NCBI RefSeq assembly: GCF_014066305.1
Contig: NW_023501075.1
Location: 415,679 to 479,678, forward strand
Source of the DNA: Letharia columbiana
Taxonomy: Eukaryota > Ascomycota > Lecanoromycetes > Lecanorales > Parmeliaceae
Direction of reading: 5' to 3'
Length of the DNA stretch: 64,000 nucleotides
Shown: positions 32,271 through 42,496 of the stretch, piece by piece
Layout of the letters: every line of letters begins with the position of its first letter
Numbering within the stretch: the first letter of the stretch is position 1
Notes under the pieces: generated by a model
Databases searched by the model: none
The model's input: the letters and a program-made list of their open reading frames with translations, nothing else
Told to the model about the DNA's origin: nothing
Program-made: the position numbers and the translations under genes

Positions 32271-34177
32271 GTGAAGCGGAAAACGAAGACCCCCGTGCAT
32301 GACTAGGTCGATGATCAGGGAATCAGAGGAGCATGAAGGCTCGGTGTGTACTCGAAGGGTTATATTCTGTGGTCAACTTGCCCGTGCCTTTCGCCTTCAC
32401 CAGAAGACAGAATTCGAAATGGCACCAATGATTCTAGTCGTTAACGACGGATTGCTGCCCAAGGTCAACATCGATTTCCCAATGTACTAGTCTTTTTTGG
32501 AGCCATAACATTCTTAGATCAGATACTAGATCTCGGGAATGATTCCACGTGTCACTGGTGTCCGTGGAGGGGGGTTTTCCTTTTTCGCCAATTGATTCTC
32601 AAAAGTCGACTGTAAGGCCCAGTCGCGCAAATGGAATTCTCTTTAGGCACGTCAAATAGCCCAATGTCGAAAGAGGGTAAAGACATTGGCTCCATGAGTC
32701 GCTATTTGCCTATCAAGCTACATTAGTGAACAGTGGGAGCGTAGATGTGATAGGAACACGAGTTCGCAGGTCGGCAGCTATGCATGAACAGCATGATGGA
32801 AGAATCTTGCATTGAGGCGTTCGTTCCCCACGTGAGCCAAGCTCTCACCATCGCGTGGCATGGTAGAACAATCCAATAGGATCGCCGCAGTCAGAAAACG
32901 CAAATTTCCAGGTTGGGACGCAAGAGCTGTACATGGCGACCTCATCGATCGGTGCAGTCGCGGCCAGACCGTAGATCCTAGGATCACTGATCCCAATGGT
33001 GAGTATCAAGTCATTCGATCTGGTGATGATGTGTGTGAGTCATTCCACGCTGGCAAAACCTGTCTTCCCGACTACAGATTCTAATAAGATGGGATGCCTG
33101 TACATATAGTTGGCTATAGACTCCTTTTTGACAGTCGAGGACGCTTCAAGTTCCATTGGATTAAAGGTGCTCGCAATTGCTCTCGACATCCTCGTCGGCC
33201 CTCTCGAACACGATCGTGGATATCGAAAAGTTCTATGGCTGCACAAACCCGGCTTCGGAAGCTTTGCTTGAGGGCTTGCTTGACGACATGAAGGAAACAG
33301 GGTGTGGTAGCAGAGAAATTGTTGCGGCCTTGAAGGAGACTGAGATGAAGACATCGCTGTAATTGAGTTCAAGACTTCAAGAACGTCGAGGTGGAATTAT
33401 TTGGGCAAGAACAAAGGAAACATAACAAGTCCTACATGGTGAGGGCGACGAAAGTGAGTATTAGCCCGGTGGATATTGGCGACAGATGTATGATCGGAAC
33501 GCGAGAGACGGTCACCATCATGTCAGAGCGGAGGGTTCTCGTCTAGTTCGGGGTTCTACGTCCTTTCAGCTATAGCTTGCGACCATGCAGGGTTGATGTT
33601 TGTACTTGAGTCTGGACTTGATCGTTCAGCGGCTTTGAAGACACCAGCTTATCGACGGATGTTATTAGCAACCTAAGAGGTGTTCAAGTCAATAGATCTT
33701 ATTACACCAGTCAACCTAGTAGGTACCAATTCTGGTTTCTGCAAGCCGGAGAGGGCGCTTTTCATGAAACGTAGCTTGTGCCTCTGCTCGGTGCCGCATG
33801 GTGCGGCTTGATCACTGCAAGATAATTGTCTCTGCTTGGGTATGCTTGAGTACTGCATGTATTTCATGCGCTACTCATTGCCGGCAAAGTGCTACGAAGG
33901 ACCGAGGCGCTAAGGAAAAGTCACGTGGGCAGGCGTCGGACAAGTCACGCTGGTCACGCGCTTCGCGTTTTTCCGCCCACCCGCTCAATCCTCCTCAAGC
34001 TAATTGTGCTGCAGCAACTATTCATCAACAATCCCGCTCGCTACGGACTACAGCATTGCGGCTGCTGCTGCCACGGTCCTCATGAATATTACGATGGTGT
34101 CATCTATCGTGGGCTTACAACTTATGAAGAAGCATGGATACGTTGCGACTGCAGCAAGCAACCCCGGGTATTCCACC
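32271..34177. other. Intergenic, no supported gene
   Basis: About 1.9 kb. An open stretch at 33177-33362 on the plus strand (DIEKFYGCTNPASEALLEGL) looks protein-like, but it is short, does not match the tandem family before it, and has no convincing upstream exon. Confidence 0.4.
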
Positions 34178-35574
34178 ATGAGTCGACCGGAATGAACTCC
34201 TGCGGAGACAGACGCCATTGTCGACGTTGCGCCTGCGCCAAAGAGAGCCTCCAGCGACAAAGCAAAGCAGCACAACGCACCATCGGCCTCGCAGAAGGTG
34301 AAGAAGACTGAGGCAAGTTTCCCTATCAATGCCTGTGGTATGTAAAGCTGACGCTTTGCACCAGGCTTCCAAGGAAGCCTTGCCAGTCCTTCAAGACCAA
34401 ACATCAATATCAAAGATTGCCCAATCGAACGAGGACAAGAAGAGCTGGGTCTATACCTGTGAGCTAGAGGACGATACGTGTGGGAACAAAAATACTTGCG
34501 GATGTGGGAAGTTGGAGGATGGACATACAGCACATAAGTGGGTCGTGACGAAGAAATATCATGAGCTGGCAACGAAATTGATAGGTCAGAAGGAAAGCGT
34601 CCAAGACGCTTTCGGCATGTACATCTTCAATGACTGAACTGGGTACGGTATCTGTGAGACCATTGAGAACATAGTACGTGTGGTGTTGGACTGTCGTTGT
34701 AATGTCCTGGGCTAAGTAGCAAAGTTCCTCGTGTTCAAGCAGGAGACCAAGGAAAAGGACAGAGATCCATGGGCAATGTGGTCACATGTCGAAGGCATGA
34801 CGCTTGCCCTCAATGATGGCATAGCGGAATGCAACAGTATGCGGCCCGAACCATTGGCATGAAAATCAAGCGAATAGCTAATGTTTCTGCGTAGTGCTCC
34901 ATAGCTCCGAGGGAAGTGCAAAGCGCTCTATACTCATCGGCGCCGCTCTTCTAATCACACTCGAGATCCTCGGTGACAAAACGCTTCTCGAATATGATCT
35001 TTCGGACATTCGCAACGCCGGTCTTGGCCTAATTCACCTTCTATATTTCGTGCACAGCATGGATTTGCCTTGCAGACTTAACGACAATGGATGGAAGTCC
35101 AAGGTCTTGGAAAAGGCTGATGGTTATGAAATGGCCATAGAAGACACACCAGTATAGAGAGACTACTCGCAGACATCCGAGAGAAACTGCATAACGAACA
35201 ATCCGATGAAGACAAGAATGAGCAGTCGACCGATAAGGATGATCTAGACGATATCACTAACTGCACGCTTTGCTATAAGAGCAAGTCATGGGGCGGTGTC
35301 GTCACGTTGAAAAGTCTCAAGCTGGGACTGTCAGTGCGGAAACACTGCAACTGTGTACCGGAGGTACGATACCAATCCGAGAGTCTTATGTGGTGTTTGT
35401 GTCATTGACGCTGCGCAGTTTGAAGGATACTCTCGGCTCCAATCGGTCAAGGTTGGGCCCGGCCAGGGGCCTGTCTATGGCGGCAGGATTGGAGGGAAGT
35501 TCTATGACTTGACTGCGCAGCGCAAAAAAGGGGTTCATCTGAAGCAATATCGTCTTAACGAGGGGGCGTGGTGA
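34178..35574 (+). pseudogene. Broken paralogue of the Cys-rich gene at 5065-6498
   Basis: Exons 34178-34312, 34365-34673, 34725-34836, 34895-35363 and 35419-35574 can be placed by alignment to the intact copy. All four introns (52, 51, 58 and 55 nt) sit at homologous positions and phases, including the GC-AG first intron (donor GCAAGT). Three lesions interrupt the frame: a TGA at codon 6 (34193-34195), a TGA at 34635-34637 where the intact copy has a Trp codon, and a frameshift just after EKADGYEM near 35135-35150. The rest is still clearly alike, for example WVVTKKYHEL against WIVTKKGFEL, and VGPGQGPVYGGRIGGKFYDL against the matching C-terminal block. Splice sites outlived the frame, so decay is recent or splicing was under some constraint. 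Confidence 0.85.
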
Positions 35575-36336
35575 GTGGGGGGTTTTCCGCAGTGTTTTTG
35601 AAGGGCTGAGAACTGTTTGCTTTCCCTCGGACGCATCATCTATGTCTGTAGCAATGATCGTATAGCTTCGTCGATCAGTCCAACATAGCCCATCGAGACG
35701 ACTAAAGGAACATCACAGAAATATGATAGACAGCGGTTGCGATTGGTGTGTGCGTCGACTGATGCAACACGCTAATACATAGCCCAGTCTCAAGTAGAGT
35801 GTGGAATTTCTCGATCGTCGGAGAGGGCGTTCGCAGATTTGCGGCGGGCACGGCGGGCGCTATAGATTGACACTCCCCTTGTCTTGTCTTCGCCGTCCAC
35901 CACCGTGTCCCTCACTCTGATCCCTCAGAATAACTTTTAGGTCCAAGTTCTTTTTGCAAAGAGTCGATCTTTCGCTTATGAGCTGTGAGGAGGCCACAGT
36001 TGCTGGAGAATAGTGAGAGGCACGTGTCAGAAGGCTCCTGGAAAAATGCTCGCAATACAGCCTATCTTGATGATATGAATTCCTTTATTGCCATGCCTGG
36101 ACAGTGGATGCAAAAATCGACACCGCCGTAATAGAAGGGTCTCAAACGTTATAGAAAAACTTTCCTGGCTAGGCGCGTTCATGACGATGTGGCCAAAAAC
36201 CTGCGTCACCCCTCATGTCGGTCATAATCGCACTGATCCCATGATAATTATACAGTCTTTGGTCGCATATAACCTTTTCTTTTTGAACATGTGTTTCAAC
36301 ACCACTACCAATGCCTTTTAGAACAATTTAGATACA
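35575..36336. other. Intergenic, no supported gene
   Basis: Short frames only; nothing with a motif. Confidence 0.45.
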
Positions 36337-37077
36337 ATGAAGCATCTCATTTACATCCCGTTATTGCTAGCTGTCGCCACCTCTACTATCGCTGCCCCTC
36401 CAGCTCGGCCTTTCCCATCCGCTGCTTCGAGTCCCTCCAGTGGTTTCAGCGCCTCGAGCGCCCTAGATTGTACTCAATTCACTCCGGCGGGGTCCAGCAA
36501 CTACATTGCCAACCCTGACCAGTGGGGTCAAGTTTCATCCCTCCAGCGATGGTTCGCTACAATGGAGCGCTCAGTGGAGTTGGCCTGAAGGAGGCACTAG
36601 TGTCAAGAGTTATCCAAACGCGGAACTGAAACAGCTAGGAGTGCAAGCCTCTGGGCTCGTACAATAGCATCAATTCGTCATGGACGTGGAAGTAAGCAAT
36701 GTCTTGTTCCTCTCTGCCTCTCTGGCGCAGCTGTGAACAAGCCAAGAGATCCATCTTCTCGACGAAGGACAATTATGGTCAGTTACAGTCCCGACCCAGT
36801 CAGCGCCGACGTCTCTTATGACGCTTTCATATCCACCGGCTCCTGCGGCGCCGGCCACAAAGCAGAAATCATGACCTGGCTCGCTGCCTATGATCCAACC
36901 CCCATCACTAAGACAGGTGCCAGCCCATACAAAACAAACGCAATTCCCGGCTGGAACTTGTTCGTAGGCACGAACAAACAGACCAACGTACCAGCTTATA
37001 GCTTCGTGGCGCAAAGCTCACCCATGAAGACATATAGTGGCAATCTGATGTCGTTCTCCACGTATCTGAAACTGTGA
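36337..37077 (+). pseudogene. Frameshifted GH12 (xyloglucanase/endoglucanase-type) glycoside hydrolase
   Basis: ATG 36337 opens a signal peptide (MKHLIYIPLLLAVATSTIAA). The mature part follows with CTQFTPAGSSNYIANPDQWG, the usual N-terminal pattern of GH12. A one-base shift near 36530 is needed to continue into LQWSAQWSWPEGGTSVKSYP. A second shift near 36655 leads to SYNSINSSWTWK, then a 91-nt GT-AG intron (36692-36782). The last exon reads SPDPVSADVSYDAFIS, then AEIMTWLAAY, which carries the Glu expected to be the nucleophile, and YSFVAQSSPMKTYSGNLMSF to the stop. Active GH12 enzymes are secreted and cut beta-1,4-glucan or xyloglucan. Two frame breaks in an otherwise conserved gene mean either recent loss or assembly indels; the homopolymer artefact begins about 540 bp away. 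Confidence 0.75.
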
Positions 37078-37617
37078 AGCTGATTGATGGGACCGAGTAT
37101 CTGCAGGAAATGCATGCCAGGACGGAGCCGGCGAGCGGTGATAATGTAGTCCTTACCACCTCCGCGTTCACGCTTTCGACTTCTTGAGGGAGGCCAGCGG
37201 CTCTGCAGTCGGAGGATACCTTCATGAACGGGGCTAGGAAGAAGGGATGTCCAGACTTTGTCCAAGCGAAAGACACCTCTGGCAAACTTACATGCGCATC
37301 TGTGACCATGAAATGAAAATCACTGTGCATCTGCTACTTCTCAAATGGTCCGCTGAACTCCGTCTCATGATTGCTCGGAGCCCCAAGGGAGGAAGTGCCC
37401 CTCGTAGAAGGTGTGAAAAGTCTGCTACTTCGAAAGCATGTTGTCTAGGACTTTCATATCAGCGGTAGAGCATTTTGTCTCACCCCAATGTAGAAAACCC
37501 AGGTAGGGTTGCACGATGCAGAAAGGCAACGGCTATGATCGTGTAAACTCCCATTCATGCCTTGGTAGAACTTCCGACAACATTCCAAGCAACAAATCAC
37601 ACAAGGTTTCTCCAAAA

Positions 37618-37786
37618 AAGGAAAAAAAAACTTTTTCCCCCCCCTAAAAAAAAATTTTTTCCCCCCCCCCAAAAAACCCCTCTCCCCCCCAAAAAAAAAA
37701 ATTTTTTTTTTTGGAAAAAAAAAAAAAAAAAAGCCCCCCCCCCCCCCCCTCTTTTTTTTTAAATTTTTTAAAAAAAAAAAAAAAAA

Positions 37787-37817
<31 letters not shown>

Positions 37818-37828
37818 TTTAATAATTA

Positions 37829-37877
<49 letters not shown>

Positions 37878-37960
37878 ATAAATTTAAAAGTTAATAAAAA
37901 AAAAAAAAAAATTTAAAAAATTAAATTATAAAAAAAATTTTTTTTTTTTTTTTTTTTTTC
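37618..37960. repeat. Homopolymer/low-complexity patch, probable assembly artefact
   Basis: Alternating long runs of A, C and T (up to about 40 identical bases) with almost no other sequence. Complexity drops abruptly from normal flanking DNA on both sides. It does not look like RIP-mutated DNA, since long C runs are present, nor like a regular microsatellite. Confidence 0.7.
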
Positions 37961-38653
37961 ACCCAAGAGTGTTAGATTTTTCCTATACCTGGGGAGACTC
38001 GTTCAGACATGTACGGAAAGACCAGGGTGACTCGAATTGTGAAAATAGAATATTCCTAGGAGATCGCGGCAGGTCGGTGAGACCGATGGCGCTCAGGGTG
38101 AGAGCGAAAGACCACAAAGCAAGTTGCCAAGAGCTCGTGCAACGGGCATCTTCAGGGTCTGGGAGCTGCTCTTGGTTTGGAAACTCGACTGCGAATGTCG
38201 ATTCACCCTACCTCCTTGAGATATTTGAATGCTTACGCTGGGTACTCACGACGATTGAGGGGGTTCTGTCTGCCCAACCGCTCACCTTTGTTTGAAAGAG
38301 TTGTACATTGCTTTAGGATTCAGAATGTAGAGTTAGTTATCACGGTTGTGTTGTCAACAATGGCCGCGCTACTGCTAGTTTCGCATATATACCCGCAGAT
38401 AATGTCCATTGAGGCTGCTCTAATGAGAGGCGAATGCGACACGTTTATGCGACACATTGGACATGATCTTTTGGCAAGCGGATCTTGGATTCTTTGGGCT
38501 ACCGCTTTTCAGGCAAATCGCAAGTCGACGGACCGGGCCCCAAAGTCAAACACGGCAGGATAAGGTGGCAAGCGATATCATTGCAATTTTCGAATAACTA
38601 GACAGTTTTCCTGAGAAGAATTCAAGGTTAAAAGCTGACTTCATAGAGCAAAA
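37961..38653. other. Intergenic, no supported gene
   Basis: An open plus-strand stretch at 38177-38563 contains a hydrophobic run (ELVITVVLSTMAALLLVSHI) but no signal, motif or splice partner. Confidence 0.35.
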
Positions 38654-39442
38654 ATGGCTCATCCATATTTCCGGCAATTGACCGTCGTGATCAGTCTTCT
38701 CTCCATAGTTACGACTACGTCTTCGGCGGCCCCTAGACAAACGACAATGGACACAGACACATGTCCGGGAAAGACAACAGACGACTCACTGTACAGTCTC
38801 TTACCGACATCGAGGTTCAATCCAAAATACAGCTCTTCCTTACCGGTGGATGATACGTCCAGAACGCAGCTCGACGCCAGAAAACAGAGCAGGCTCAAAG
38901 GATCAACAATCAGCGAAGAATACGGTAACACACCAGAGCCACCCACGAATGATCTAATCGCCCATTCATCCTTCGATCGACCGAGGGAGATTCCTTATAG
39001 ATTCCTTGCAAAGCGCCAAGACTGGCTGGAGCGGCTCATAATGTACAACAGCACCGTCATTTTGTTTTTAGCGTTCAATGCCTTTGTGCCAACATTCCCC
39101 CAGCAGGTAGATCGGCTCGTCAAACAATATGCCGAAATCGCGCGAAAGGCGGCACATGAATGGTCGACGCTTACACCGGTTGGGACGCTGAAGATCAAGT
39201 TAGGAGTAACGACATTAAGGCTCGAAGCCCACGGCAAGCAAGGCAACGAGACAATCCCTTGGGGTTTCGTCGAGGAACTGGCATACAGAATGGGCAGAGC
39301 TGCAAGGGCTGGGTTCGACGGATTTTTTGAAGCGGTCGGTTTAGGGGTATGGTTTGGGGCACCAGTTGCTTACGCTGTTTTCCTCGCCCGATTTGTCGGG
39401 CCTCGCCAAGACCGTTTGATCCCAAACCTTATTGGTTATTAA
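38654..39442 (+). CDS. Secreted or membrane-associated hypothetical protein, 262 aa
   Basis: One intact frame runs from ATG 38654 to TAA. Residues 1-26 form a signal peptide (LTVVISLLSIVTTTSSAAP). A disordered, polar region follows to about residue 118 and ends in a possible Kex2 site, FLAKRQDW (KR at 120-121). The second half is helical: a hydrophobic segment VILFLAFNAFVPTF (about 135-148), an amphipathic region, and a C-terminal hydrophobic stretch FFEAVGLGVWFGAPVAYAVF (about 224-243). This could be a propeptide-bearing membrane protein. I do not recognise the family and assign no function. The gene has no intron. Confidence 0.7.
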   Translation: MAHPYFRQLTVVISLLSIVTTTSSAAPRQTTMDTDTCPGKTTDDSLYSLLPTSRFNPKYSSSLPVDDTSRTQLDARKQSRLKGSTISEEYGNTPEPPTNDLIAHSSFDRPREIPYRFLAKRQDWLERLIMYNSTVILFLAFNAFVPTFPQQVDRLVKQYAEIARKAAHEWSTLTPVGTLKIKLGVTTLRLEAHGKQGNETIPWGFVEELAYRMGRAARAGFDGFFEAVGLGVWFGAPVAYAVFLARFVGPRQDRLIPNLIGY

Positions 39443-40240
39443 GTGACGGTCTTGATCTGTGATGGTGCAGCGTCTCTGCAAGAAGGTCTCGCTTGCCGGA
39501 ACAGGTGGCTATTAGACAAATTGGGTACGTAGAAGGTCGAGATCGAAGCTGTGAAAGGTCTCAAATCAGTAGTGAAGTAAGAATAGAAGCATTCATCGCA
39601 TCAAGCTGGTCTACACAGATGGCACTCAAAGGAGGGACGAGGTCGTGGATTGTATTTTCTGCGGGAGACAAAAACATTCAACACTACAAAAAGCGCTCGA
39701 CTCGTCTCACTCTGTATTTTGTAGTAAGATTGAAACATGCAAAGAGATCTGAAAGAACATAAGCGTTGCATCAGAGCGTCCAGGTTATACGAGCTGGTCT
39801 TCAGCTTTATTTACCATTTGTTCTATTCTAAGGTACGAGAAGAAGGCAAAATGGAGATCGCGAATAGACACAGTGGCTGAAGATCTGATGTGAAGACAGG
39901 AAGGGAAATCTGTTCCTACCACCCCAGCGAACATTGGCAACATACTTGGACTTCCCATGCAGAGTATAGCGATCGTGCGTTTCCTGGACCTGCTACAGAG
40001 AGACTGTTGATAGGAGTGGAGGCATTTGGTTGATTGATTGATTGATTGACTAAGTCATAATGGAGGGGCTACCCCGCGGGCTTCACAAGCGTCAATCGCT
40101 TCAGGGAAGATAGAAACATTTTGCTATCTAGTCTTAGTGGCTTTACGCACTCACGAATTATGGAGAGACTTGGACTCGAGAAACTAGAAACGAATGATTA
40201 TTATTAATGGTGCTAAGGACTACGTAGATTTCTCACGTCT
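39443..40240. other. Intergenic with a short (GATT)n run
   Basis: No supported gene; an 89-codon plus-strand frame at 39493-39762 has no motif. A GATTGATTGATTGATT tetranucleotide run lies at about 40031-40048. Confidence 0.45.
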
Positions 40241-42496
40241 CTACAATATCCTTATTATCATCGATAGAGATATCGACATCCCAAACCATATGGCTAGAAT
40301 CTTAGATGTTATCGTCTTGGCCGGTGACGCAGCACTTCTCCCCACACCACCCGTCGCACTAGGAAACGACGTTGCGATAGCACCACCGCTAGGTAAAACA
40401 CCCGTGCTAAAAGTATAACCCGCGCCTGACATGGTAACTGTATTCAAGACAGGGGTTGCATAGGCAAAGGTTGATGATCCAACAAGCAGACCGTTTGAGG
40501 CAAGCGAAAGCCTCGTCCCATCTGCCGTAATTGCGGGGCCTCCGATAGCAAGAGTAGTACCGTCGACCACAACTGCCGTGCTGCCCAGTGGAGTAAATGT
40601 CTCTCCACCTGCTGTGAGCGCATTATTACTCGTGTTGCTAGAGCCTGCGGTAGCTAGAGGGATGGTAGATGTGCCAACAATAAGGGAGTCAGCTTTATTG
40701 ATGGAGTATGTTATTCCATTGATGGAAACGGCTGAGGATCCTGGAAGGAGTGTGGAGTGCCCAATCTCGAAGCCTCCTTCGATGCCCGGAAGAGCTGTCA
40801 ATGTTTGTGAACCGATTGCCAGCAACGACGTTGGAGGAGCAGGAGTCGAAAATGGTAAGCTTGAGGTTCCTATAACGACGCCAGATGGCCCGAGAGACAT
40901 GCGTGTGCCAGAGATCATGACAGCTTTTCCACCTTGTGTGAGAGCCATCCCGCCAAAAGAGAAAACCGCTGCACTCTGCAGCGAAGGCGTAGGATTTGCA
41001 ATAACTGGGGTGTATGTCATGCCTCCTATCATGATCGGCTTGGAATCTGCCTGCGCTAATTGGGGATTGGGTTGGTCTATCTTGGTGTGGTCATTGTTGA
41101 CTGAATCATTGGACTGCTCTTGAGAAGTTGAAGGCTCCAAATCCCCTTGGTCTGGCGTATTGGCCGGTGACTGTGGCGTTCCAGACTGAGAAGTGGGTGC
41201 TACTGGTGCATATGTCTTCCCACCTACGACTACTGGCCGAACTTGGGGCTGATCCGGCGCGGTGTCCGATCCAGTAGATGGTTCTGATAGTGCTGCCGAG
41301 AATGTCAAACCGCCAACGACAACGGGAGAAGGCGCCACTTGCGCAACCGGACTTGGCGATGCCGGTTGGAACGTCAAAGTCCCTGCAACAACGGGTTGCG
41401 CATGCGATGGCATGGCTTGCGCTTCCGGAACTGGTGCTGCTGAGGTGCCAACAAATATAGATCCGGAAGCGACTCGGACAAGCTGTTTGCTTATGGTGAT
41501 TGGATTCCCATTAGCTGGCACTGTCTGACCCTGCACAAGGACTGGAGGATCTGTGGCCGCGGGGGCTACAACTGGCGCTGCTGGCTCGGATTCTACCTGC
41601 GAAGCATCTGTTCCTGATTGAGAGTCCGTTTGCTGCGTATCTTTCACGGGTTGAGAGTCCGTTTGCTGCGTATCTTTCACGGGTTGAGAGTCTGTCTGCT
41701 GCGTATCTTTCACGGGTTCTGAGTCTGTCTGCTGAGTATCTTTCACGGGTTCTGAGTCTGTCTGCTGAGTATCTTTCACGGTTTGAGAGTCTGTCTGCTG
41801 AGTATCTTTCACGGGTTCTGAGTCTGTCTGCTGAGTATCTTTCACGGTTTGAGAGTCTGTCTGCTGAGTATCCTTGGCTGCTTGGGGCACTGGCGATGAT
41901 ACGGACTGTGGCTTGCTCTCGGATTCCGATGGGGCATGGGAGGTCGGTATCAGGGCGGTCGCAGGTTGGAGGGCTGCTGGTACTAGGGCTATTGGTCCTA
42001 CACAATCTCGCACGCGCAGATATGCAGCGATCCGTCCGCGGAATATCCATGATCTCTTCAGGCCAGGATCGCAACCATTAGTTGGCCCTGCCAAGGTTCC
42101 AGTCGTTCCGGATCCAGGGGTTGTGTTGTTAGTCGCTACTGTCGCACTTTTTGTGGTGGAGAGTTTAGCTGCTACAGGTTTCTTGACTGCCGGAGCGGCG
42201 CTCGACACGGATATCAATGTTCGAGCTGATGTCGGTCGTTCCTTCTCGTTGGTGACAGGACGTGACAAAACCTGGGAAGAACTTGGCACTGAAGTGTTTG
42301 CGGCCAATGTCGACTTGAGCAGAGGCTGAAGATCACTATTGCCAGCATTGGCTTGGAATTAAAGATTGGACGTCAGCTATAGCCCTTAATTGAGAATGGA
42401 AGAGTTGTAATTACCGTGGGCTAATGATATAATTAAAGTAAGTAGAAGCAAAGGAACGAATGGAAAAGGACACGCTCGTCTCATAGTGATAGTCAT
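40241..42496 (-). CDS. Repeat-rich surface protein with GGxxYTP-type modules, about 690-715 aa
   Basis: The main exon (to 40241) is open for 688 codons from 42307. Upstream, a short frame from ATG 42496 encodes a signal-peptide-like start with the core FVPLLLLTLIISLAHG, ending at a GTAATT donor (exon 42496-42415). The exact join to the main exon is unresolved because the obvious acceptor gives the wrong phase. The mature protein has a Ser/Thr/Pro-rich start and an array of eight 11-residue units (VKDTQQTDSEP and variants). It then has repeated modules of the kind found in ascomycete surface proteins: MIGGMTYTPVI, SINGITYSI, TAGGETFTPLG, each followed by a GTS-type strand. The C-terminus is hydrophobic (IWFGMSISLSMIIRIL), as for a membrane or GPI anchor. 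The function is unknown; cell-surface placement is inferred. Confidence 0.75.
41618..41880 (-). repeat. Coding minisatellite, eight 33-bp units
   Basis: A 33-bp unit encodes VKDTQQTDS plus a variable pair (EP, QT, QP). Variants alternate between copies, as expected from unequal crossing-over or slippage. The frame is kept. Confidence 0.88.

Noticed and set aside
33177..33362. Fifth member of the small tandem family
   Set aside because: Helical and short, but it lacks the first-exon/phase-0-intron layout and the final helix pattern shared by the other four.
37562..37762. 66-codon Lys/Pro/Phe-rich frame across the homopolymer patch
   Set aside because: Made entirely of A, C and T runs that look like an assembly artefact.
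40031..40048. (GATT)n run as a possible regulatory site or CRISPR-like repeat
   Set aside because: A plain tetranucleotide microsatellite; no spacers, and CRISPR arrays are not expected in a fungus.
41511..42074. 187-codon reverse-strand frame with RERYSADRLR repeats
   Set aside because: Shifted reading of the 33-bp coding minisatellite; the 688-codon frame is the one with surface-protein modules.
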